Assembly: GCA_945901195.1 (NCBI GenBank)
Contig: CAMDKB010000017.1
Span: 1 to 20,818, forward strand
DNA from: Rhizobium sp. Q54
GTDB lineage: Bacteria > Pseudomonadota > Alphaproteobacteria > Rhizobiales > Beijerinckiaceae
Length of the DNA stretch: 20,818 nucleotides
Direction: 5' to 3'
Position numbers and translations under genes: made by a program. The notes below the pieces were generated by a model. It searched no databases. It had not been told where the DNA came from and worked only from the letters and a program-made list of their open reading frames with translations. Positions 1-8,044 of this stretch are shown piece by piece (positions within the stretch are counted from its first letter, which is position 1; each line of letters begins with the position of its first letter).

Positions 1-62
1 GCGTTGGCGATCACCTCGGCGGGGAAACGATGACGACGGTACAAGGGGTCATGAGTTTTCAT
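1..62 (-). CDS. IS6-family transposase, N-terminal fragment
   Basis: Reading the minus strand from the ATG at 62-60 gives MKTHDPLYRRHRFPAEVIAN, which then runs off the window. The RHRFPAEVI stretch is the usual N-terminus of IS6-family DDE transposases, and the second transposase in this window has the matching YRFPPEII. Only about 20 of roughly 235 codons are visible, so whether the gene is intact cannot be judged. The N-terminal sequence differs clearly from the copy at 9642-10337, so these are two different IS6-type elements. Confidence 0.7.
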   Translation of the reverse strand, partial: MKTHDPLYRRHRFPAEVIAN

Positions 63-3000
63 CCCCGTTCCATACCCGCGCCGCTACCACATTCCGTTAA
101 CGTGACGGTGCCCGCCAAAGAGCTAGGTGTTCGTTACGTCGTTGAGGGAAATGTCCGCAAACAAGCCGACAGGCTGCGCGTCTCGGTACAGCTCATTGAC
201 GGCACGACGGGGCACAATCTGTGGACCCAGAGTTACGATAAAAAATTCAGCGACCTCTTCGATATACAGGATGAACTAAGCCACAGTATTGCAGTGCAGC
301 TTGCTCCCGAACTCAGCCGGGCAGAATACGAGCGGATCAAGGGACACAAACCCGAGAGCCTCGATTCTTGGGAGCTCTATCAGCGCGGCAACTTCCTGCT
401 GCCGCGCTTCACGAGCGAAGCTCAGCTGAGTGCCCAAAAATATTTTGAAGCTGCAATTCAGAAAAGTCCGACATTAGCATTGGCCCATGCCGGTCTTGCT
501 TTCTCAATTTACATGCAGCATTTGCACGGCTTCTCGCCTGACGCCAGTGCGGACAAGGCGCTGGCCGTTGCACAACGTGCAGTGGAACTCGATGACCGCG
601 AGCCCATGTGCTATCTCGCTCTGGGTTGGGCATTGCAGGGCAAAAGGAACTTCGAGGCGGCAGACCACGCTGGCCGAGCAGCACTCGATCTCGATCCGAG
701 CTTCGCTCGAGCTTATCACTTGATTGCAACAGGCTATGTGCACGTGGGGCGTGCTGCGGAAGCTATCCCGATACTAGAGAAAGCGATCGCTCTTAGCCCT
801 CGCGATCCCTCACTTAGCATTTTTATTGCACGTCTTTCCAACGCAAATCTATATCTTGGACGCAATGAAATTGCCGTCGAATTCGGGCGTAAGGCAATTT
901 CAATCAATACGGGGGTCGGATGGCCTGCTCGCGCTTTTCTCGCCGCTGCACTTGGGCATTTGGGGCGAACTGCCGAAGCGCGCGCGGCTCTGGAACAACT
1001 GACATCCGTCGAGCCTCGGGCTAGCCTCGATTTTGTTGCGCAAAATCTACCGACCATCCATCAGCCCAGTATGCAGATCCTGCTTGATGGACTGCATAAG
1101 GCTGGCTTACGGGACTCGACAGATACAACTCCTGTTAGCTCGACCGAGCGCGTAACTGAAACATCTTTTCTGGCTTCACAGTCTGCAGTTCCTGCGCGCG
1201 CCAGTCGCCCCTCCATTGCCGTATTGCCATTTGCTAATATCAGTAGCGATCCTGAGCAGGAATATTTTGCTGATGGCATGTCTGATGTCCTAATTAATTC
1301 CTTGTCTAAATTACGCTGGCTATTTGTAATCTCGAGAAATTCATCCTTCACATTCAAGGGCAAGCGCGTCGACCACGAAGCGATCCGAGACGCCCTGCAT
1401 GTCCGCTATTTGGTAGAGGGTTCGGTCGCAAAGGCTGGAAGTCGTGTGCGAGTTTCGGTGGGTCTTATAGATACCGAGACAGGTGCAACGCTATGGCGCA
1501 ATAATTTCGACCGCGACCTCGCTGAAATCTTCGCCGTACAGGACGAAATCGTTCGGCTTGTTGTCGGCGCCATCGAGCCAAATATACGTGCATCTGAAAT
1601 CCATCGCGCACATACGAAGCCCACGCAAAGTCTCGATGCCTATGATCATTATTTGAAAGGTCTGGCTAATTCCAACCTCTTTACCCGTGAGGGGTTTACA
1701 AATGCAATCGCAGAATTCGACGAAGCCATTAAGCTCGATCCCTATTTTGCACAGGCTTGGGCGCTAAAGGCCGATAGCCATGGACGCATGGTCAATTTTG
1801 GCTGGATCGATCGAAAGGAAGGCATCGTAGCCACATTGACAACCGTGGATCGGGCCGTGCAGCTTGATCCGGAAGATGCTCACATCCTTTCGATCGGAGC
1901 TTGGACTTATTATACGTTTGGAAGCGATCTGGTGAAAGCGATCGCTTTCTCTAATCGTGCATTGGCTCTAAATTCAACGTCGACTGCAGTTATTGCAAAT
2001 TGTGCCTTTCCGTTAATTGGTCATGGTGAAAGCGATGCTGCCATTTCCCATCTGCTGATCGCGCAGGAGATGGATCCGCTCGATCCTGGAGCATTTCTGA
2101 ATTATCTTGCCGTAGGAGCCGCTCACTTCTTCGCTAAGCGTTTCGACGAAGCGCTGCGATCTCTCGATACTTCAATTTCCAAAGCCCCCAAAGGCGCGAT
2201 CCTTCCACGTACCTTTAGGGTTGCTGCTCTGTATCATTTGGGTCGACTGGAAGAGGCGCGCATACAGGCTGCTGAGGTGCTGACCTTTAATCCGCGATAC
2301 TCGACCACACAAACAACTCAAGTTCCGCACCGCTATCCATGGATGAAAGAACTGATCGTAGATGCCCTGCGGTGTTCTGGAATTCCTGACGAACCCGTTG
2401 GCGTGGCAGCACAATCCATAAAGTACGGCGGCACCAAAACCGAAGCGCCTTCTGTTGCCGTGCTCCCTTTTCAGAATTTTTCCGCTGAGGCGGACCAAGA
2501 TTTCATCGCTGATGGGCTCGCGAGCGATATCATCGCCAATCTTTCTCGCATTCGCTCATTCACAGTCATCGCCCGCAACTCCACTTTTCAATACAAAGGC
2601 AAGTCGATCGATGTCCGACAGGTGTCGAAAGATTTAGGTGTAAGATACGTTCTTGAAGGCGACGTAAGGAAAGGGGAAGAACGAGTGCGCGTTTCAGTGC
2701 GGCTCGTCGATGGCCATAGCGGCCAGAATCTTTGGTCGCAAAAATACGAAAAGAACTTCGAAGAGTTTTTCGCCCTTCAAGACGAACTGTCTCTTGGCAT
2801 TGTAGCGCAAATCGGACCAAAACTTAGCCGTGCTGAATATGAGCGCGATAAATTGCAGCAGCCAGAAGATTTGGGTGCTTGGGGCCTTTATTATCGTGGA
2901 ATGTTTTTGCTTGAAAAATTTCAAGATTTGGACACTGTTGAGAAAGCGCGGCACTTGTTCGAAAATGCGTTATCGCGTGATCCAGGCTTTGCCTTGGCCT

Positions 3001-3719
3001 ACGCTGGCATTGCCGAATCGTTGTTCTTTTATGCCTTCCAAGGCAATGCTTCAGATTCTGTTTACGAGAACGCATTGATAGCCGGTAGGCGTGCTGTAGA
3101 ATTGAACAATAAGGATCCGCGCTGCCACTGGTCTCTTGGCCAAGGATACTTAGGTAAACGCAATTTTGGTGCTGCCATTCACGAATACGAGATTGCGATT
3201 GACCTTAATCCAAGTTTTGCTGAAGCATATCATGGTAAGGCCACTGCTCTTGTACATTCGGGCCGACCTATTGAAGCTCTCCCACTTTTAGATAAAGCCT
3301 TGGCGCTAAGTCCAAGGGATATTCATATCGACCGTTTTTACGCCAGATATGCGATGGTGTACCTTTACTTACAAGATCACGAAAATGTTATTCCTTGGGC
3401 GCGCAAGTCCATTTTGAGCGGGGGTACCTGGGTGCCGAGAGCCGTCCTAATATCAGCTCTCGGACATTTAAATAAGGTTGACGAAGCCGAAAAGGCGATC
3501 GATGATTTGATATCATACAATACACTGGCAAGTGTCAGCTATTCCACAAGGCAGATTCCAACAATACCTGGAACTGATCGCGACCACTTCCTTGACGGCC
3601 TACGAAAGGCCGGGTTGCGCGAAACCGCAGAAGCCACTGTACTGGTCTGGGGCTTACTGCGTCGGACTTCATCCTGTAATAAGTCGTTTCGTAATATTTC
3701 TATAGTGATGGGAGAATAG
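30..3719 (+). CDS. Multi-unit TolB-like/TPR protein, 5'-truncated by an IS6 element
   Basis: The reading frame is 1229 codons, but the first 28 codons lie inside the IS6 end. Genuine homology starts at residue 29 (AKELGVRYVVEG). The protein is built of repeated modules, each a TolB/FlgO-like alpha-beta domain followed by TPR helices. Unit 1 (residues 29 to about 390) lacks its beginning. Unit 2 starts near residue 393 (SIAVLPFANISSDPEQ, then FADGM and LVEGSV). Unit 3 starts near residue 807 (SVAVLPFQNFSAEADQ, then LGVRYVLEGDV). Paired TPR motifs such as ALDLDPSFARAYH and AIDLNPSFAEAYH occur in each unit. In the family this module usually sits behind an N-terminal adenylate/guanylate cyclase or DNA-binding domain; any such domain would lie upstream, outside the window. 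No signal peptide or membrane segment is visible. Base composition is more A+T-rich than the neighbours, most strongly in unit 3. The biochemical role is unknown. The start at 30 is an artefact of the insertion, so the gene is probably inactive or expressed as a fusion. Confidence 0.75.
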   Translation: MTTVQGVMSFHPRSIPAPLPHSVNVTVPAKELGVRYVVEGNVRKQADRLRVSVQLIDGTTGHNLWTQSYDKKFSDLFDIQDELSHSIAVQLAPELSRAEYERIKGHKPESLDSWELYQRGNFLLPRFTSEAQLSAQKYFEAAIQKSPTLALAHAGLAFSIYMQHLHGFSPDASADKALAVAQRAVELDDREPMCYLALGWALQGKRNFEAADHAGRAALDLDPSFARAYHLIATGYVHVGRAAEAIPILEKAIALSPRDPSLSIFIARLSNANLYLGRNEIAVEFGRKAISINTGVGWPARAFLAAALGHLGRTAEARAALEQLTSVEPRASLDFVAQNLPTIHQPSMQILLDGLHKAGLRDSTDTTPVSSTERVTETSFLASQSAVPARASRPSIAVLPFANISSDPEQEYFADGMSDVLINSLSKLRWLFVISRNSSFTFKGKRVDHEAIRDALHVRYLVEGSVAKAGSRVRVSVGLIDTETGATLWRNNFDRDLAEIFAVQDEIVRLVVGAIEPNIRASEIHRAHTKPTQSLDAYDHYLKGLANSNLFTREGFTNAIAEFDEAIKLDPYFAQAWALKADSHGRMVNFGWIDRKEGIVATLTTVDRAVQLDPEDAHILSIGAWTYYTFGSDLVKAIAFSNRALALNSTSTAVIANCAFPLIGHGESDAAISHLLIAQEMDPLDPGAFLNYLAVGAAHFFAKRFDEALRSLDTSISKAPKGAILPRTFRVAALYHLGRLEEARIQAAEVLTFNPRYSTTQTTQVPHRYPWMKELIVDALRCSGIPDEPVGVAAQSIKYGGTKTEAPSVAVLPFQNFSAEADQDFIADGLASDIIANLSRIRSFTVIARNSTFQYKGKSIDVRQVSKDLGVRYVLEGDVRKGEERVRVSVRLVDGHSGQNLWSQKYEKNFEEFFALQDELSLGIVAQIGPKLSRAEYERDKLQQPEDLGAWGLYYRGMFLLEKFQDLDTVEKARHLFENALSRDPGFALAYAGIAESLFFYAFQGNASDSVYENALIAGRRAVELNNKDPRCHWSLGQGYLGKRNFGAAIHEYEIAIDLNPSFAEAYHGKATALVHSGRPIEALPLLDKALALSPRDIHIDRFYARYAMVYLYLQDHENVIPWARKSILSGGTWVPRAVLISALGHLNKVDEAEKAIDDLISYNTLASVSYSTRQIPTIPGTDRDHFLDGLRKAGLRETAEATVLVWGLLRRTSSCNKSFRNISIVMGE
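99..112 (-). repeat. Terminal inverted repeat of the left IS6-type element
   Basis: Minus-strand reading GGCACCGTCACGTT, with the outer end at 112. It shares GGC and GTCACGTT with the terminal repeat at 9589-9602. Interrupted-gene homology begins at the codon starting at 114, consistent with this being the exact element end. Confidence 0.6.
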
Positions 3720-3940
3720 GATACCAACCGGCCTTTGCTGCCTAGTTGTAATTTTGCATTCAACGCGGCCCCTGCCTAATATATTGTAAGCAGTTGAAAT
3801 AAAAGATAAAAAAAGCCTCGTCGTGGGGCCCTGTTCGATGCAAACTAATCGGGTTCATTGTTCGACTTTTCTGCGTTCCGTCAAATACTTACGCATCCCT
3901 ATTTGAGGGGTCCCAGTTCGGAGCAAAATCACATTGAGGG
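3720..3940. other. Non-coding gap between the TPR gene and the permease
   Basis: This A+T-rich stretch separates the ends of two convergent genes. I see no convincing gene in it. Reading frames that cross it are short or run antisense to the permease. It contains an A-rich run near 3797-3812 and a small CCCT/AGGG hairpin near 3896-3910. I found no recognisable IS end or tRNA. Confidence 0.4.
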
Positions 3941-3969
3941 CGTGGCGGCAGTTCATCACCGCCGCCACG
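3941..3969 (-). terminator. Hairpin at the end of the transport operon, possible terminator
   Basis: CGTGGCGGC (3941-3949) and GCCGCCACG (3961-3969) form a perfect 9-bp GC-rich stem with an 11-base loop that includes the permease stop codon. On the minus strand it is followed by a sequence with only a short run of T (GATTTTGC), so it is a weak candidate for intrinsic termination. Its place at the end of a seven-gene operon facing a convergent gene supports the call. The arm inside the coding sequence may be partly fixed by the Trp-Arg-Arg codons. Confidence 0.4.
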
Positions 3970-4747
3970 GAACCAGCACGCGTTCCAGATAACCAAGCAG
4001 GATCGCCATGACGAAGCCGAGAAGCGCTGAGACAAGAAGGCCAACATACATCTTCTCGACTTCGAACACCTGCCAAGACGTCCAGATGAGATAGCCGATG
4101 CCGCTCTTGGCACCGACGAATTCGGCCGAGACGATGACGAGCAGGGCCACGCCCATGCCGAGTTTGAGGCCCGCGACGATGAGCGGTAGCGCACCGGGCA
4201 GCGCGATGTCGGTGAAGGTAAGCCATTTGCCCGCGCCGAAATTCTTGCCGACGTCGAGATAGATTTTGTCGATATTGCGCACGCCGGTCGCGGTGTTGAT
4301 GAGCACGAGATAGATCACGGCCGTCGCGATGATCGCATACTTGCTCTCTTCGCCCAGCCCGAAGATCATGATGAACAGCGGCAGAATCGCTATCTTCGGA
4401 ATCGGGAATGTCGCGTCGACCAGCGGCTGCACGATGGCGCGCACCGGGCTCCAGAGCCCCACCGCAAGCCCTATGGCAATGCCAGGGATCGCGCCCAGCA
4501 GGAAACCGATGACGATGCGCTGCAAGCTGATCGACAGATGCGTCATCAGCTCGCCGGATACGATCATCTTGCGCGCCACCTCGAACACTGCGCTCGGCGA
4601 AGGGAAGAAGCGCGTGTCGACAAAGCCGGTGTGAACGCCAACCTCCCATAGCGCGAGCAGCGCCAGCGGTGAGAGCACGGACAGGCCGATCTCCACGCGC
4701 TTTTGCGTCAGCCATGGCGATGACGCCTCATCCGGGGCGTTGCTCAT
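3956..4747 (-). CDS. ABC transporter permease, SsuC/TauC type
   Basis: This is a 263-residue inner-membrane permease of the nitrate/sulfonate/taurine ABC importer family. Hydrophobic segments lie near residues 20-38, 78-99, 118-131, 138-155, 188-208 and 234-253. The cytoplasmic EAA-like loop that docks the ATPase is near residues 171-189 (GAGKWLTFTDIALPGALPLI). The start at 4747 (MSNAPDE) is chosen over an upstream in-frame start at 4858 because it has GAGG just upstream, has the usual family length, and avoids overlapping the ATPase gene. It lies 31 bases downstream of that gene, and a homodimer would complete the transporter. The substrate cannot be read from the sequence; the surrounding enzymes suggest an aromatic or organic acid rather than sulfonate. 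Confidence 0.9.
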   Translation of the reverse strand: MSNAPDEASSPWLTQKRVEIGLSVLSPLALLALWEVGVHTGFVDTRFFPSPSAVFEVARKMIVSGELMTHLSISLQRIVIGFLLGAIPGIAIGLAVGLWSPVRAIVQPLVDATFPIPKIAILPLFIMIFGLGEESKYAIIATAVIYLVLINTATGVRNIDKIYLDVGKNFGAGKWLTFTDIALPGALPLIVAGLKLGMGVALLVIVSAEFVGAKSGIGYLIWTSWQVFEVEKMYVGLLVSALLGFVMAILLGYLERVLVPWRR

Positions 4748-4778
4748 GATACCTCGTGGAAGAATGGACGGCGCATGG

Positions 4779-5624
4779 CTACTTCCTCCTCGCGGCGGCG
4801 TCTTCGAGCATGCGTGCGGCGGCGACCTCGTCCTTGAGCTGTTCCCAGACGTGGCCAAACAATTCGCCGAAGCGCGGGCTCGACTTCACCCGCTCGACCG
4901 TGCGCGGGCGCGGAAACACTTCGCCGACATCGACGATATCCTTGATGTTGCCGGGGCGCGCGCTCATCACCACGATACGGTCGGCGAGCAGGATCGCCTC
5001 GTCGATCGAATGGGTGACGTAGAGCACGGTCTTGCGGGATTCTTCCCAGATCGCGATGAGTTCGCCCTGCAAAATAAGCTTTGTCTGTTCGTCGAGCGCG
5101 GCGAAGGGCTCGTCCATCAGCAGGATTTCCGGATCGTTGGCGAGCGCACGGGCAATCGACACGCGCTGCTTCATGCCGCCGGAGAGTTGATGCGGATAGG
5201 TGTCCTCGAAGCCAGACAGGCCGACTTTCGTGATGTAGCGTTCGGCGATTGCGTGGCGTTCGCGCTTCGAAAAGCCGCGCGCCTTCAAGCCAAAGGCGAC
5301 GTTGCGGCGCACGCTCATCCACGGAAATATGCTCTGCTCCTGAAACACCATGGAGTTGACCGGCGCAGCGCGGCCACTCGTGGAAGCGGCGCGCGGCGAG
5401 CGCGCGATCTCGACCTGGCCCGAGGTCTGCTGCTCAAGGCCGGCCACGATGCGCAACAGAGTGGTCTTGCCACAACCGGAGGGGCCGACGATGCAGACGA
5501 ATTCGCCATCGGCGATGGTGAGGTCAACGCCCGCCAGCGCCTCGACCACGCGGCCCTGCGAGACAAAGCGCTTACGCAGGCCACGCACCGAGATCCGCGC
5601 ATTCGCGCCGCCCGCCGTGCTCAT
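4779..5624 (-). CDS. ABC transporter ATP-binding protein, SsuB/TauB type
   Basis: This 281-residue nucleotide-binding subunit energises the adjacent permease. All ATPase motifs are present: Walker A GPSGCGKTT at residues 47-55, a Q-loop around VFQEQ at 93-97, signature LSGGMKQR at 147-154, Walker B LLMDEPFAALD at 168-178, and the switch histidine in YVTHSIDEA at 205. The C-terminal about 40 residues after the core, with SSPRFGELFGHVWEQLKDEV, are typical of the nitrate/sulfonate subfamily. It sits between the binding-protein gene and the permease on the minus strand with short gaps (35 and 31 bases). It is intact. Confidence 0.93.
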   Translation of the reverse strand: MSTAGGANARISVRGLRKRFVSQGRVVEALAGVDLTIADGEFVCIVGPSGCGKTTLLRIVAGLEQQTSGQVEIARSPRAASTSGRAAPVNSMVFQEQSIFPWMSVRRNVAFGLKARGFSKRERHAIAERYITKVGLSGFEDTYPHQLSGGMKQRVSIARALANDPEILLMDEPFAALDEQTKLILQGELIAIWEESRKTVLYVTHSIDEAILLADRIVVMSARPGNIKDIVDVGEVFPRPRTVERVKSSPRFGELFGHVWEQLKDEVAAARMLEDAAARRK

Positions 5625-5659
5625 CGCCCGATATACCCGCGCGTCCTGTTCATGCGCGT

Positions 5660-6700
5660 CTATCTCGTTCCCAATGTCTTTACCGCCGCCTCGGAGAAAC
5701 GTGTGTCGACCTGCTTGTCGATATTGGGCATGGGCCCGGAGACATCGCCGAGCTTGCGATAGACTTCCGCCTGGCGTTTGATGTCCGGCACGTTCAGGCG
5801 GCCGTTGAGATCGGTATATTGCGGCATGGCAGTGAGCCAGACATCGCGATCCTTCACCGGCAGATGCTGGATCAGAAGATCGATGGCCGCGTCCTGCCCC
5901 TTCTTCAAAAAGAACGCGTCGTAATAATCGCGCGCGCCCTTGAGATAGGCGGTCATGAATTTCGTTGGCAGATCGCCCTGTTTTGCGAATTCGGGCGAGA
6001 ACAGCAGGATGGACAGATGCGCGCCGCTTTCGACCGCGCCACCCTTCAACAAAATTTCGGCGATGCCGCGCTTGCGCGCCGCCGCGATCAGCGGCTCGAT
6101 CATGAAGCCCGCGTCGATCGCCTTATTGCCCATGGCGGCGAGCGAATCCGCGAAACTGAGATTGCGCACCTCCAGATCGCTCCATTTGAGGCGGCTGCGC
6201 TCCAGCATCGTGTTGGTGAGCATGTAGGAATACTGGCCACGCCCAAGGCCGAGACTGATCGTGCGTCCGCGCAGATCGGCAGGCGATTTCACCGCGCCGG
6301 ACTCGATCAGGTCCTTGCGCACGACAATGGAAACAAGCCCGTCGTCCGGGCCTTCGAGATGGGCGAAGTCGGCAACGATGCGGATGTCGATGCCGCGATT
6401 GAGCGCATTGAAGAGCGAGGCGTTGGGCGAGCCGCTCGACACCTGCAATTGATTCATCGCCAGCGGCGCGATGAATTCATTACCGGAGCCCGCCTGCACA
6501 TATTGGACGTCGAGACCCTGCTCTGCGAAATAGCCGCGCCGGTAGGCAAGTTCCAAAAAGGCCTGATCGGGCCTGCCGCTGACGCCGAGTTTCACTACAG
6601 GCTTTGTTTGCGAGGCGGCGAATTGCGCTGCGCCTACCAGCAGCAGCGCGGCTGCGCCGCAACGCAGGACGGCGCGTAATAAGTTCGTGGCCATTTTCAT
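5660..6700 (-). CDS. ABC transporter substrate-binding protein, NMT1/SsuA-like
   Basis: This periplasmic binding protein has about 346 residues. The N-terminus has a Sec signal (basic MKMATNLLRAVLR, hydrophobic AAALLLVGAAQF, cleavage near AAS-QTK). The mature part begins with KLGVSGRPDQAFLELAYRRG followed by YFAEQGLDVQYV, the usual opening of NMT1/THI5-like proteins. A lobe-crossing segment, LRGRTISLGLGRGQYSYML, and an AIDAGFMIEPLIAAA motif follow. Two ATGs two codons apart (6700 and 6694) share one GGGAGGG ribosome-binding site; the second has the better spacing. It lies in the ABC operon just upstream of the ATPase and presumably feeds that transporter. It is paralogous to the protein at 13030-14058, with which it shares fold and C-terminus (EAAVKTLG versus EALKTLG). 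Confidence 0.88.
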   Translation of the reverse strand: MKMATNLLRAVLRCGAAALLLVGAAQFAASQTKPVVKLGVSGRPDQAFLELAYRRGYFAEQGLDVQYVQAGSGNEFIAPLAMNQLQVSSGSPNASLFNALNRGIDIRIVADFAHLEGPDDGLVSIVVRKDLIESGAVKSPADLRGRTISLGLGRGQYSYMLTNTMLERSRLKWSDLEVRNLSFADSLAAMGNKAIDAGFMIEPLIAAARKRGIAEILLKGGAVESGAHLSILLFSPEFAKQGDLPTKFMTAYLKGARDYYDAFFLKKGQDAAIDLLIQHLPVKDRDVWLTAMPQYTDLNGRLNVPDIKRQAEVYRKLGDVSGPMPNIDKQVDTRFSEAAVKTLGTR

Positions 6701-6726
6701 TTCCCTCCCTCGCGCGGCCCACCACC

Positions 6727-7680
6727 TCAGATGTGGCCGAACTCGCGATAGTAACGCTCCGCGCCCTTATGCAGGGGGATCGGCGGATCGGTCGCGAGCT
6801 TATGCAGATCGACTGGTCCCGTCAGCGCTGCATGGGGCTGCGGGAAGATTTTCTCGATTTCTTTCTTTTGTTCTTCAATCGCCGCGATGGTGAGATAGGC
6901 GAGTTCCTCGTCCATATCCTCGTGGCAATAGAGCAGCCAGCCGCTGAAATCGATGGCGGGAATATCTTGATCGACGCCACGGAAACGGCCCTTCTCGATC
7001 TTGCCGCGCGCGAAGCCTCGCTGTTCGAGCTTGCGCATTACGCCTTCGTCGATGGGCAGGAAATCGAGGTCGTATTGATCGGTGAGGCGCTTCCAGCGCC
7101 GCGTCATCAGCGCCTCATCAAACACGGCGTCGAAATCCTCGCTGATTAGCGGCGCAGCGGGATCGTTCACAAAGCGCGGGCGGTCGGCCAGCATCTTGCC
7201 GCCCCATTTCACGATGTCTTCGTAGGAATAGCCGTATTCTTTCAGGATTTCCTGCGCGCCCCAGACAGCTGGATGCCAGCTGCCGGGCTCCGGCGTCGAA
7301 ACCTTCAGCGGATACTTGCGCGCGCCGAGATCCGCGAGACTCTTGACCCCGCGATCCTTGCGCACGGCGAAGGCCATGCGGTCGTCGTGCGGGAATTGCG
7401 CGAGTGCGCGCAGCGGAATCGATTTCTCGAAGGGGTCGAGACCTTCCAGCGCCAGCCGCGCAAACCAGCCAGGAGTTGTGATCGCCATGTGATAGGTGCC
7501 GTCGGCGACACGCAGAATGCCCTCATAGCAGGCGGCTGCGGGATTCATCGTGACGGTCGCGACCGTCGAGCCCTTGGGCAGGCGGCTATAGTAGCCGTCG
7601 AGGCCAATGGAAATGCGCCCGCCGAGCCCGGTCCAGTTCGCGCCCGCGCCCAGAATTTTGACGTCTACACGTTCCTTCAA
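6727..7680 (-). CDS. TAXI-family solute-binding protein without signal peptide
   Basis: The 317-residue protein resembles the TAXI group of TRAP-transporter solute receptors: an opening VDVKILGAGANWTGLGGRIS segment, then GSTVATVTMNPAA, and an internal HMAITTPGWFARLA. The start is a TTG at 7680-7678, supported by an AGGGAGG ribosome-binding site five bases upstream. With this start there is no signal peptide, and no upstream in-frame extension would add one. TAXI receptors normally act in the periplasm with a fused TRAP membrane protein, but none is in the window; the operon instead encodes an ABC importer. It could be a cytoplasmic ligand-binding protein, or an enzyme or sensor built on this fold. 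It lies 40 bases downstream of the Rieske ferredoxin and 26 bases upstream of the ABC binding protein. The family call is fairly sure, the role is not. Confidence 0.75.
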   Translation of the reverse strand: MKERVDVKILGAGANWTGLGGRISIGLDGYYSRLPKGSTVATVTMNPAAACYEGILRVADGTYHMAITTPGWFARLALEGLDPFEKSIPLRALAQFPHDDRMAFAVRKDRGVKSLADLGARKYPLKVSTPEPGSWHPAVWGAQEILKEYGYSYEDIVKWGGKMLADRPRFVNDPAAPLISEDFDAVFDEALMTRRWKRLTDQYDLDFLPIDEGVMRKLEQRGFARGKIEKGRFRGVDQDIPAIDFSGWLLYCHEDMDEELAYLTIAAIEEQKKEIEKIFPQPHAALTGPVDLHKLATDPPIPLHKGAERYYREFGHI

Positions 7681-7720
7681 GTCTGCCTCCCTATGTTTTT
7701 TATTTTACTTCCGTGCGCGT

Positions 7721-8038
7721 TTAACTCGCAGGTATGTCCACAAAGACTTTGCCGTTTTCGATCCGCAACGGAAAGGTTGTCGCGGGCGGGCGGTTGTTTG
7801 TCGCCACGCATGCGCCATCCGTCAGTGAAAAACGGAAGCGGTGCCAGGGGCATTCGATCTCGCGCCGCTCGGCGCTCACCTTGCCTTCGCCTAGCGGCCC
7901 GTTCCAGTGCGGGCACCAGGCGTTGATGGCATAGGCCTGCGCTCCGATGCGCACGACCGCAATTTGCTGGTTCGCAACCTTGAACAGTTTTGGCGCGGCG
8001 TCAGGCAGATCGTCGAGGGAACACAGGGCTTCTGTCAC
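7721..8038 (-). CDS. Rieske [2Fe-2S] ferredoxin
   Basis: This small soluble protein of 105 residues carries a complete Rieske cluster site: C42-P-H44 and C63-P-W-H66, separated by 18 residues. The length and lack of other domains fit the stand-alone ferredoxins that carry electrons to ring-hydroxylating oxygenases. It sits six bases downstream of the second HAO-like gene, in the same operon. A possible partner is the Rieske oxygenase at 14080-15324, although oxygenases of that type usually take electrons from a fused ferredoxin-reductase. No reductase gene is in the window. It might instead serve the HAO-like proteins of its own operon. Confidence 0.9.
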   Translation of the reverse strand: MTEALCSLDDLPDAAPKLFKVANQQIAVVRIGAQAYAINAWCPHWNGPLGEGKVSAERREIECPWHRFRFSLTDGACVATNNRPPATTFPLRIENGKVFVDIPAS

Positions 8039-8044
8039 AATCGG

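Larger units (their letters stand above)
1..112 (-). mobile_element. IS6-family insertion sequence, 5' end only (runs off left edge)
   Basis: The first 112 bases are the start-codon-proximal end of an IS6-family element pointing left. They hold the first 20 codons of a transposase, a short leader, and an outer end at 99-112 that reads GGCACCGTCACGTT on the minus strand. This matches the left end of the second IS6-like element in the window (9589-9602) at 11 of 14 positions. Immediately after position 112 the downstream gene resumes clear homology to its own internal repeats, which fixes the insertion boundary independently of the terminal repeat. The rest of the element, its other end and any target duplication lie outside the window. 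Confidence 0.75.

Noticed and set aside
3855..4715. Minus-strand open frame overlapping the permease and reaching into the left gap
   Set aside because: It is the out-of-phase frame of the permease gene, very Arg/Ala-rich, without membrane segments or a family match.
4740..5762. Long plus-strand open frame opposite the ABC ATPase gene
   Set aside because: It mirrors the third-position GC bias of a clearly real ATPase gene on the other strand and resembles no protein family.
5819..6679. Long plus-strand open frame opposite the NMT1-like binding protein
   Set aside because: It is the antisense shadow of a gene with a clear signal peptide and family motifs.
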